In this document: piece after piece, positions 1 to 6,465 of the stretch
Layout: each line of letters begins with the position of its first letter
Numbering within the stretch: the first letter of the stretch is position 1
Assembly (NCBI GenBank): GCA_018702715.1
Contig: JABIYQ010000436.1
Location: forward strand, 1-6,465
Reading direction: 5' to 3'
Source: Desulfobacula sp.
GTDB taxonomy: Bacteria > Desulfobacterota > Desulfobacteria > Desulfobacterales > Desulfobacteraceae
DNA length: 6,465 nucleotides
Made by a program: the position numbers and the translations under genes
Notes under the pieces: model-generated
The model's database searches: none
Told to the model about the DNA's origin: nothing
The model's input: only the letters and a program-made list of their open reading frames with translations

Positions 1-495
1 AATATTTCTCCATTCAAGGCCGGCTGTTTTTGCAAGCCCTGCAAGTCCACCATAATAAGGATCCGTATGAAAGGTCTTATTTGTAAATCCAAACCTGCCG
101 CCTAAAAAGGAGATAGTTGATATAAAAGCGCCTTTTTTTTCGGCGGAATCCATGAGAAAGCCGGCATTCTTTTTTATCAGTAAAAACGCGGATTTTAAAA
201 AATTCAGGGCTGTATCCGGGCTATTTTTTTTGAAAGCATCGGGCAAAAGAACTATTCCTGCAGCATCCGGCAATTGGGGGATATCCCCTTTGCTGATATC
301 AATCAGAGTTGCATCTATCCCTAATTTTTCAAATTCTGCTTTAAATAGGGAGGCTATCTTTGAGCTGTCTTTTGTAATATAGACTTTTTTTTTAGCAGAC
401 AACTCTATTTTGGCACCATTATAAAACCGGATCTGGTTGGTTGGATATTCCTTTAGAGAAACAACCTGGCGAGTCAGTTTTTTATCCAGGCTTGC
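1..495 (-). other. Structural subdomain of the pfaA ketoreductase (truncated by window edge)
   Basis: Residues about 1361-1525 show alternating strand/helix segments such as KKKVYITKDSSKIA, GIDATLIDI and AAGIVLLPDAF, then GAFISTISFLGGRFG. They end with PYYGGLAGLAKTAGLEW, a segment conserved in Pfa-type KR domains just before the catalytic half. The NADPH-binding GxGxxG and the Ser/Tyr/Lys catalytic residues are not in the window, so activity cannot be judged here. Confidence 0.8.
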
Positions 496-3400
496 TGTAT
501 TGTTTTTTTTTTCCGGTTCTGTCTGAGACATTGAACTTTTTTTTTCTGATTCAACACCCGGTTTAGAGACATCCTTTGTTAGATAGACAATGATTTCTTC
601 AATGGTTTTCAAGGTTCCAATGTCATCAGAGGAAATTGTCTCAACATGATCCAGTTCCTGCTCTAATTTTGAAAGAATTTCCACCCGTTTAATGGAATCA
701 ATTCCCAGGTCGGATTCCAGATTCATTGAAGGCTCAAGCATTTCAACGGGAAATCCTGTTAATTCACTGATGGTATTGATAAGGACACTTGAAACATTCT
801 GGTTTATGGTTGTTTGGCTTTGTTCCTGAATATCGGTTTTAGTACCCTGGCTCTTATTGCCTGTTGTTTCTATGGCAGGGGTTTCAATAAAAGTCGATTT
901 TGGTTCTTGTATGGATAGGCAAATATCTTTCAGAGTTCTTACAGATCCCATGTTTTCGCTGGTTAATCCCTGACAGGAAGGGATAGCTTTTTCAAGCTCT
1001 GAGATGATTTCCACTTTTTTTATTGAATCAATACCAAGGTCAGACTCAATGTCCATATCCAACTCCAGCATTTCAACAGGAAAGCCTGTCAACCGACTGA
1101 TAATTTCAAAAAGGACGGGCTCAATTTCAGCATCTGAAGTATGAGTTTCAGATTCGGGAATAATATGCTTTTCAATCTTTTGTGGTATTTTATTTTTGGG
1201 CTCCGGTTCAAGAGTCTGGACATCAATGCCTTTGGAAGATGATTGAAAAACAGGGGTATCATAGTTCACTAAATGATCAGGTCTATTAAAAGATTTAGGA
1301 CTTTCTTCCATAGCTGAAGGTGCAATGGTTGAGGGGGAAGGAACAAACAATGATGGTGCCGATGACGGTGCAATTGACGGTGCCGATGATGGGTCCATTG
1401 ATGGATTAAACGCAAAGTTGCGGGTTTGTTCCATCATGCTTGCCAAAGTTTTGCTGGCCTGGGCCTGTGTTTCAAGAAATTTTTCATGGGCCTGTGCTGT
1501 CTGGGTCTGAAGCTGTTGCATTGCTTCAAGTCCCTTTTGAACCATTTTCATGGCCTGCAAAGCAGGTAAAGTAATCTCGTCTGCAGTATTTTGTCCCGGG
1601 TTTGTCTTGTCTGTAGTCTGAATTGTCATATCAGAGCCTTTTAAAACTGATCTGTTTTTATTAAATGTTTGATTTTGTAATGTTTTAGGGCCTGGGTTCG
1701 GGTTTGATTTTGGTTCTGATTTAGGAATATCGCACCTGTTTTTTGGTTTTGGGTTGGCACCAGAAAGTTGCACCCGCATTTTTTTGGGCACAGGTTTGTT
1801 TGCGAAATCTTCCCACTTTGTAAGATCAACGTCAAATCCCTTTGAGGCAACCATGCATAAAGTATGGGCAAGATCTTCAATGCCTGATTTTTTCCCCGAG
1901 GATGAATCAAGGGAGATGGCAGTAACCGGTGCGTCTTTTAATATTGATTTGATCAGACCCGTTAAAACAGCCTTTGGGCCGACTTCAATAAAAAAGGATA
2001 CATTGTTTTCAAACATTGTTTCAATATTATCAACAAAATTGACGGGATTTGCCAGTTGATTCCCGAGCATCTGTTTAATGTCTGATTCTTTTTTGCTATA
2101 CATCTTACCCGTGGTATTTGAAAGTACATCAACTGATGTGGAGCAAAGAATTTTTGATGACACCTCCTTTTTAAAAGGAATTGCTGCACTGTTCACAAGT
2201 TTGCTGTGAAACGCTGCTGCAACAGGAAGTTGAACCGCCCTTATTTTTTTTTGTTTACAGATTTTTTTTGCCCGGAGTATTTCACTGGTTGATCCGGATA
2301 AAACGCCTTGGGTGTGGCTGTTTTTATTGGCAAGAACAACACTAAGTTTTTCTTGTTTTATCAAGTCTTTAATATTTGCCAAATCCGCTTGAACGGCAAG
2401 CATACTTCCTGAATTTCCATCCCGGGAGCCTGTCTTTGCCATAAATTTGCCCCGGGCAGAAGAAAGCTGCATAAACGATTTTTCATCCATCCATCCAGCT
2501 GAACATAGGGCTGATAATTCTCCAAAACTGTGACCACAGGTTGTTTCGGGTGTGATAGCAAACCTTTTTAGCACTTTGTTCATGGCAAGGGACACAGCTC
2601 CGATGGCAGGCTGGGCAATGTCAGTTTGACGAAGATTTTCTTGTGAGCAAGCTTGTGTCTGTAAATGCGTTGGCAAAGGGAAAATATAGTCCTGCAACGG
2701 TTTGAATTCTGATGATTTATTCTCTGTGGAAAAAATATTGCCTGCCTGTTCCAATGCCTCTAATGCTTCGGGAAACACGGAAACAAGGTCTTTTCCCATG
2801 CCTGTATACTGGCTTCCCTGGCCAGGGAACACGAATCCCAGCTTTCCTTTTTTCAGGCCTTTGGAAAAATAGATATGGGGAGTTGATTTTTCTCCATCAC
2901 TACTTTCCAGTGCCAATGTAAGGTTTTTTTGAATATTTTCTTCTTTTTTATGAACGATAAGCAGCCTGAAATAATGGTTGATTGAGAACGACTTTCTTGA
3001 TTCACAGGCCTGAAAGGCAATCTCCTGCAAAAGTTGCTGGGTATCATTTGTTTCATTAAAAATCTTTTTAACGGCAATAATTTTATCTGAAAGTCTATCT
3101 TTAGTGTCAGCTGAAAATGCAATGATTTGTATGGCGCCGTCCCATGAAACATGTGATTTTAAAGGATTGTATTCTTCCAGAACAACATGAAAATTACTGC
3201 CGCCAAATCCAAAGGCACTGACTCCTGATCTTCTTTCGGGACAAGAAGGTGTAGATATCCATGGTTTAGATTCAGAATTTAAATAAAAGGAGGAATTGTT
3301 AATATCCAGGTCAGGATCAGGTTCCAGGGCTTTTAATGTTGGAGGGAGGACCTTGTTGTAAAGGGACAGGGCTGATTTTATTATCCCTGCAGCACCTGCC

Positions 3401-4575
3401 GCAGCTTTGGTATGGCCGATCATTGATTTGACAGACCCAATGGCGATTTGATTTTTTGGAGAAGTAGCATCAAAACATTTTTTTAAAGCAGAAAATTCCA
3501 CTTTATCTCCCACCCGTGTTCCTGTTCCATGGGCTTCAATAAGCCCGACAGTGGAAGGGGTGATATTGGCTTCCTTATAAGCTTCGTTTAATGCTTTGAT
3601 CTGTCCTTTTGAATCCGGGGCATAAATGGCAGAGGTTTTGCCGTCGCTTGACGTGCCAATACCTTTAATGAGAGCATAAATCCTGTCATTATCTTTTTGC
3701 GCATCTTCAAGTCGTTTTAACACCAGCATGCCGATTCCTTCGCCTAGAACTGTACCATCAGCATCCTTTGAAAATGGCCTGGCATCACTTTTGTGTGAAA
3801 GAACCCCGGTTTTTGAAAAGCACATGTGCATGAAAATATCATTCAGTGCGTCCACGCCTCCGGTAATAGAAATATCACATTTACCGGAAACAAGTTCCAT
3901 CACTGCAGTATGAATGGCAGCAAGAGAGCTTGCACAGGCAGCGTCTGTGACAGTGTTTGTCCCGGAGAGGTTAAGGCGGTTGGCAATTCTGCCGGCAACG
4001 ACATTACCAAGAAGACCGGGAAATGAGTTCTCCTGCCATTGGACATAATCGCCTTGTATTCTTTGAATGACCTCATCTTTTTTTTCCCCACTGATTCCAG
4101 AGTCTTCAAGGGCTTTTTTCCAGATAGGGTGTCCAAGTCTGGCTCCCAGCGGTATCACAAGTTCCTGGGTTCCGGTGACCCCTAAAATTACATTGACCTT
4201 TTTTTGTTGGAGATCAGGATGATTCAATGGATATCCGGCATCCTCCAGGGCCATCCTGGCGACTTCAAGTCCTAAAAGCTGGGAAGTGTCTGTTGCCTCA
4301 ATATTATTGGGCGGAATGCCGTAAAAAGAAGGGTCAAAGGAGATCGATGGCAAAAAACCGCCGCGTGTACAATAAGTGTGGTCAGGTTTGGTTGGATCCT
4401 GATCAAAATAGTCGTTTAATTTCCAGTGGGTATCGTCAGGAATATCAGCAATGGCATCAATCCCATTGGACAGAAGATGCCAGTATTCTTTTAAATTGCT
4501 CGATTTTGGGAATATACATCCCATACCTACAATTGCAATACAGGTTTTTTCAGGAGATTTATCCATTGGTTCCAT
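1..4575 (-). CDS. pfaA: PfaA-like iterative lipid/PUFA synthase, N-terminal 1525 residues (KS-AT-ACP-ACP-KR...), cut by window edge
   Basis: This is the large cytosolic multidomain subunit of a Pfa-type synthase, which builds long acyl chains from malonyl units. The frame is open without a stop from 4575 to position 1. KS (about residues 11-468) has Cys214 in DAACASS, His349 in EAHGTGT, His388 in IGHTKAAAG and the C-terminal GFGGSNFHVV (456-465), so the catalytic triad is intact. AT (about 580-900) has FPGQGSQ (Gln586), GHSFG with Ser683, Arg708 at Ser+25 where FabD binds the malonyl carboxylate, and AFHS with His790; all point to malonyl-CoA. A helical linker (about 1000-1053) and a Pro/Ser/Ala stretch (1058-1085) precede two ACPs carrying Ser1184 and Ser1294. 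Residues from about 1360 match the structural half of a Pfa ketoreductase, including GGLAGLAKTAGLEW (1509-1522). The KR catalytic half and any dehydratase lie off window. An in-frame TAG at 4590-4588 means translation starts at 4575 or at ATG 4566. HglE-type glycolipid synthases share this architecture and are the main alternative. Confidence 0.93.
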   Translation of the reverse strand, partial: MEPMDKSPEKTCIAIVGMGCIFPKSSNLKEYWHLLSNGIDAIADIPDDTHWKLNDYFDQDPTKPDHTYCTRGGFLPSISFDPSFYGIPPNNIEATDTSQLLGLEVARMALEDAGYPLNHPDLQQKKVNVILGVTGTQELVIPLGARLGHPIWKKALEDSGISGEKKDEVIQRIQGDYVQWQENSFPGLLGNVVAGRIANRLNLSGTNTVTDAACASSLAAIHTAVMELVSGKCDISITGGVDALNDIFMHMCFSKTGVLSHKSDARPFSKDADGTVLGEGIGMLVLKRLEDAQKDNDRIYALIKGIGTSSDGKTSAIYAPDSKGQIKALNEAYKEANITPSTVGLIEAHGTGTRVGDKVEFSALKKCFDATSPKNQIAIGSVKSMIGHTKAAAGAAGIIKSALSLYNKVLPPTLKALEPDPDLDINNSSFYLNSESKPWISTPSCPERRSGVSAFGFGGSNFHVVLEEYNPLKSHVSWDGAIQIIAFSADTKDRLSDKIIAVKKIFNETNDTQQLLQEIAFQACESRKSFSINHYFRLLIVHKKEENIQKNLTLALESSDGEKSTPHIYFSKGLKKGKLGFVFPGQGSQYTGMGKDLVSVFPEALEALEQAGNIFSTENKSSEFKPLQDYIFPLPTHLQTQACSQENLRQTDIAQPAIGAVSLAMNKVLKRFAITPETTCGHSFGELSALCSAGWMDEKSFMQLSSARGKFMAKTGSRDGNSGSMLAVQADLANIKDLIKQEKLSVVLANKNSHTQGVLSGSTSEILRAKKICKQKKIRAVQLPVAAAFHSKLVNSAAIPFKKEVSSKILCSTSVDVLSNTTGKMYSKKESDIKQMLGNQLANPVNFVDNIETMFENNVSFFIEVGPKAVLTGLIKSILKDAPVTAISLDSSSGKKSGIEDLAHTLCMVASKGFDVDLTKWEDFANKPVPKKMRVQLSGANPKPKNRCDIPKSEPKSNPNPGPKTLQNQTFNKNRSVLKGSDMTIQTTDKTNPGQNTADEITLPALQAMKMVQKGLEAMQQLQTQTAQAHEKFLETQAQASKTLASMMEQTRNFAFNPSMDPSSAPSIAPSSAPSLFVPSPSTIAPSAMEESPKSFNRPDHLVNYDTPVFQSSSKGIDVQTLEPEPKNKIPQKIEKHIIPESETHTSDAEIEPVLFEIISRLTGFPVEMLELDMDIESDLGIDSIKKVEIISELEKAIPSCQGLTSENMGSVRTLKDICLSIQEPKSTFIETPAIETTGNKSQGTKTDIQEQSQTTINQNVSSVLINTISELTGFPVEMLEPSMNLESDLGIDSIKRVEILSKLEQELDHVETISSDDIGTLKTIEEIIVYLTKDVSKPGVESEKKSSMSQTEPEKKNNTASLDKKLTRQVVSLKEYPTNQIRFYNGAKIELSAKKKVYITKDSSKIASLFKAEFEKLGIDATLIDISKGDIPQLPDAAGIVLLPDAFKKNSPDTALNFLKSAFLLIKKNAGFLMDSAEKKGAFISTISFLGGRFGFTNKTFHTDPYYGGLAGLAKTAGLEWRNI
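577..1131 (-). repeat. Tandem pair of acyl carrier protein domains within pfaA
   Basis: Two ACP modules lie at residues about 1149-1223 and 1260-1333. Each has LTGFPVEMLE followed by ESDLGIDSIK. The phosphopantetheine attachment serines are Ser1184 and Ser1294, exactly 110 residues apart. The helix after the serine reads KKVEIISELE in the first and KRVEILSKLE in the second. The modules are clearly paralogous, but their DNA has diverged at many synonymous sites, so the duplication is not recent. PfaA proteins of marine gammaproteobacteria usually carry more ACPs (about four to six or more) at similar spacing. No third copy is visible before the KR region begins. Confidence 0.93.
1351..1398 (-). 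repeat. Two 24-bp imperfect tandem repeats encoding a Pro/Ser/Ala linker
   Basis: Two adjacent 24-bp units (1351-1374 and 1375-1398) match at 19 of 24 positions by eye. On the coding strand they give MDPSSAPS (residues 1060-1067) and IAPSSAPS (1068-1075), followed by a looser Pro/Ser stretch. The unit length is a multiple of three, so copy-number change would keep the frame. The segment is a flexible tether between the helical linker and the ACP pair, comparable to the Pro/Ala-rich linkers that separate ACPs in other Pfa proteins. Confidence 0.75.
1417..1575 (-). other. Gln-rich helical (possible coiled-coil) linker of pfaA
   Basis: Residues about 1001-1053 lack Pro and Gly apart from one Gly, and are rich in Gln, Ala, Met, Leu and Glu. 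The core is GLEAMQQLQTQTAQAHEKFL (1015-1034). A similar Q-x-Q-T-A-x-x-H-x-x-F-L segment occurs after the AT in many Pfa/HglE-type synthases, from general family knowledge. A role in dimerisation or in spacing the AT from the ACPs is inference. Confidence 0.6.
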
Positions 4576-4654
4576 AGCCGGAATATACTATTTTGAACCT
4601 TTTAAATCCTTTAATGGATCAATATTTGACAAAAGTTTTACACAAAAAACAAGT
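4576..4654 (-). other. pfaD-pfaA intergenic gap, no terminator seen
   Basis: This is a 79-bp AT-rich gap. The only inverted repeat noticed is a short ATCC-(6)-GGAT stem without a following T-run on the coding strand, too weak to be a terminator. Co-transcription of pfaD and pfaA is therefore likely. No good Shine-Dalgarno sequence precedes ATG 4575: the nearest AAAAGG is over 20 bases away. A GGA lies four bases before the alternative ATG at 4566. Confidence 0.5.
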
Positions 4655-6244
4655 TTAAAGAAAAGAGAGCAATTCCTTTTGGCTCATGGGTTTAAATGAT
4701 TCTGCACCTCTGGGCAATTGGAATCCCTGGGTTTTTAAAATAGATGCCCGAATACAGATACAGGCGCCGAACAAGAGGTTTAAAGCTACTTCAGCTGTTT
4801 TCCGGTTTTCATGGGTCTCAAGAAAACTACCTTTTACCCATTGGTTAAAGGCTCCAATGGCAGGTCCGCACCAGATCTGGTAATCCATTTTTTTTTCTGA
4901 ATTTCCCTGGATGGCCCATTTGGAAGAAAGACCCAGATAGGATCTGAAAACAAGGGCCATTTTATGCTTTGGATCATTTTTGGCTCTTTCTAATTCTTTT
5001 ATGTTACCAGTTTTGCGGAAAAACTTTTCTGTGGAAGTCCAGGCTTCTTCAAATCCAGACTGCAGAATTTTTTCCTGGATTTCCTGTTTTGATTTTTCAT
5101 CAATATCATCAAAACTATTGTGGGATCGGTAAAGCTTAAATAATTTATCAGCCCTGACAGGAAACAGAGTTCCGCGTTTTAACACCTGAACCCTGGCACC
5201 GATTTCAAACATGTCTGCGGCAGGTGCCATGGCAACATCTGCCTGTTCTGCCTGGCATAGCATTTTCTTAACAGTGTCGCATATGCCGGCCTCAACACAG
5301 GATTGATTGACAGAACCGGTCAATATATAGGCAGCTCCCATTCCAAAGGCGGCAGCTGCGGATTCCGGGGTGGCAATGCCACCGGCAAGACCGACACACA
5401 GGGGTTCTTTGTAATTATAGATATCCATGAATTCATTTTTTAATGCTATCATGGTGGGCAACAATGCCAAGGCCGGACGGTTATCTGTATGTCCGCCTGA
5501 GTCTGCTTCAGCTGTCAAGTCCTGGGCCATTGGAATATAGGGCGATAAATCAGCCTCCTGTTGAGTAATCAATCCTTTTTCCAGGAGAAAGTTTACCTGT
5601 TTTTCCGGAGGAGGCGAGAAAAACTGTCGGGCAATTTCAATTCGTGACACCTTGGCAATAATGTTATTGGGAGTTACAATCCGGCCGTCACTGTCAGCAA
5701 AAATACCTTTGATTCGATAAAATACAAGAGCCGGAGTCATGCGCATAAAGGCTGCTGCACTCACCAGGGTGATCCTATGCTTTAAATAAAGGTCAACAGT
5801 CGCCATTTCAAGATCTGGATCACCAAGGGAGTGAATCAGGTTAAATCCAAAGGGTTTATCTTTCAGGCTGGCTTTCAGATCAATAATGTTTTCTTCTATT
5901 TGTTCTATGGAAAGACCGCCGGCACCCAAAAAACCCATCATCCCATTTTGGGCCATGGTTTTTACCATGGCAGCAGAGGAAATCCCATTTGCCATGGCAC
6001 CGGCGATGTAGGGGTATGTTAAGGCATGACGCTTCTTAAACCCCATGTCACCAAGGTTTTTAAGCCGGACAGCCGGGACAAAGGCTTTGATACAATGCTC
6101 AGAATTTTCTTTAAAGGCTGAAAAGGAAAAATCATTATCTTCAGCTATAAAATCAATCCCGCCTTCGTCTGTCTGAACAGCATAAATGGGTGTATTCACT
6201 TGCATGAGCAGGTCTTTTAAAGAATTTGATTTTTCATCAAGCAT
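4655..6244 (-). CDS. pfaD: PfaD: trans-acting FMN-dependent enoyl reductase of the Pfa synthase
   Basis: A 529-residue cytosolic protein of the PfaD family, close to the family's usual length. PfaD proteins act in trans on the multidomain synthase, reducing enoyl-ACP intermediates with FMN. The fold is a TIM barrel related to FabK and nitronate monooxygenase. Visible support: a conserved N-terminal barrel region with AGAMANGISSAAMV (81-94) and GFLGAGGLS (104-112); ADSGGHTDNRP (247-257), where His252 corresponds to the GGH motif of FabK/NMO proteins; and AGGIATPESAAAAFGMGAAY (287-306) followed by ILTGSVNQ (307-314), the FMN phosphate-binding end of the barrel. Residues from about 350 form the C-terminal cap typical of PfaD and absent from plain NMO proteins. 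A TAG directly before the ATG excludes an upstream in-frame start. It is the first gene of the visible operon, 79 bp ahead of pfaA on the same strand. No signal peptide or membrane segment is seen. Confidence 0.93.
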   Translation of the reverse strand: MLDEKSNSLKDLLMQVNTPIYAVQTDEGGIDFIAEDNDFSFSAFKENSEHCIKAFVPAVRLKNLGDMGFKKRHALTYPYIAGAMANGISSAAMVKTMAQNGMMGFLGAGGLSIEQIEENIIDLKASLKDKPFGFNLIHSLGDPDLEMATVDLYLKHRITLVSAAAFMRMTPALVFYRIKGIFADSDGRIVTPNNIIAKVSRIEIARQFFSPPPEKQVNFLLEKGLITQQEADLSPYIPMAQDLTAEADSGGHTDNRPALALLPTMIALKNEFMDIYNYKEPLCVGLAGGIATPESAAAAFGMGAAYILTGSVNQSCVEAGICDTVKKMLCQAEQADVAMAPAADMFEIGARVQVLKRGTLFPVRADKLFKLYRSHNSFDDIDEKSKQEIQEKILQSGFEEAWTSTEKFFRKTGNIKELERAKNDPKHKMALVFRSYLGLSSKWAIQGNSEKKMDYQIWCGPAIGAFNQWVKGSFLETHENRKTAEVALNLLFGACICIRASILKTQGFQLPRGAESFKPMSQKELLSFL

Positions 6245-6465
6245 CTATGGTTTCCATCTATATTTAAGGTAAATTTTTTATTTGCTGTGTTTTTTTTGAC
6301 AGCCATCCCTATTACCATAAAAGGGCTTACTGAATCAATACAGCTTGATTTTATTATCAGGAAGAAAGAAAGTGGATTTAAAAATTGTTCAGCTTCGCGG
6401 GTGAAATTGTTGATGCATCTTGACCAGGTACTCCCTTGAAATATGGGTATAAATCTGGGTGGTTG
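6245..6465. other. Upstream region of pfaD, no recognised gene
   Basis: This 221-bp AT-rich stretch probably contains the operon's promoter or the end of another gene. One minus-strand frame is open from the window edge to a TAA at 6219-6217, overlapping the pfaD start by 28 bp (82 codons, unrecognised). One plus-strand frame (GTG 6287 to TGA 6437-6439, 50 residues, hydrophobic start) is also open. Neither resembles a protein I know, and the two overlap, so at most one is real. An 8-bp direct repeat AAATTGTT occurs at 6382-6389 and 6404-6411. No tRNA, riboswitch or strong hairpin is evident. Confidence 0.4.
6251..6255 (-). promoter_or_regulatory. Probable weak ribosome binding site of pfaD
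   Basis: On the coding strand GGAAA lies six bases before the pfaD ATG (GGAAA-CCATAG-ATG), an acceptable spacing for a weak Shine-Dalgarno site. Together with the TAG immediately before the ATG it supports the start at 6244. Confidence 0.4.

Noticed and set aside
152..382. 76-codon plus-strand open frame
   Set aside because: It is antisense to the ketoreductase structural region of pfaA and its composition reflects complement bias.
1641..1910. 89-codon minus-strand open frame
   Set aside because: It lies in another frame of the AT-ACP linker of pfaA. Its Gln/Asn-rich product is a frame shadow.
1..4575. Possible frameshift breaking pfaA
   Set aside because: KS, AT, ACP1, ACP2 and KR motif codons, checked at many positions, all fall in one frame with no stop between them.
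4227..4577. 116-codon plus-strand open frame
   Set aside because: It is antisense to the ketosynthase start of pfaA, whose frame has clear motifs. The plus-strand protein has no recognisable features.
1..6465. CRISPR array, tRNA, rRNA or insertion sequence
   Set aside because: No regularly spaced repeats, cloverleaf, rRNA motifs, terminal inverted repeats or transposase motifs were seen.

Overview
The window holds the start of a Pfa-type (polyunsaturated fatty acid / secondary lipid) synthase operon, encoded entirely on the minus strand. It contains one complete gene, pfaD (a trans-acting FMN enoyl reductase, 4655-6244), and the N-terminal 1525 codons of a giant pfaA-like multidomain synthase (from 4575 off the left edge). 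The left-hand 4.5 kb is a single uninterrupted minus-strand reading frame. Open frames on the plus strand across it are antisense shadows.

Layout in transcription order (right to left): 6465-6245 is a 221-bp AT-rich upstream region without a recognised gene. 6244-4655 is pfaD. 4654-4576 is a 79-bp gap with no convincing terminator. 4575-1 is pfaA, with domain order ketosynthase (KS), malonyl-type acyltransferase (AT), helical Gln-rich linker, Pro/Ser/Ala repeat, two tandem acyl carrier proteins (ACP), and the structural half of a ketoreductase (KR). The sequence ends before the KR catalytic half and whatever follows it.

How the genes work together: the AT loads malonyl units onto the ACPs, the KS condenses them, the KR reduces the beta-keto group, and dehydratases (off window) remove water. 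PfaD then reduces selected enoyl intermediates in trans. The remaining subunits expected for such a system (PfaC with KS/CLF/dehydratases, a PfaB or PlsC-like offloading domain, and a phosphopantetheinyl transferase) are not in the window. The final lipid therefore cannot be read from it.

Organism: the pfaD-before-pfaA order resembles the myxobacterial pfa1-pfa2-pfa3 order rather than the pfaA-B-C-D order of marine gammaproteobacteria. Moderately AT-rich, Lys-rich coding sequence with many A8-A10 runs would fit a marine sulfate-reducing member of the Desulfobacterales. This placement is inference, at moderate to low confidence.
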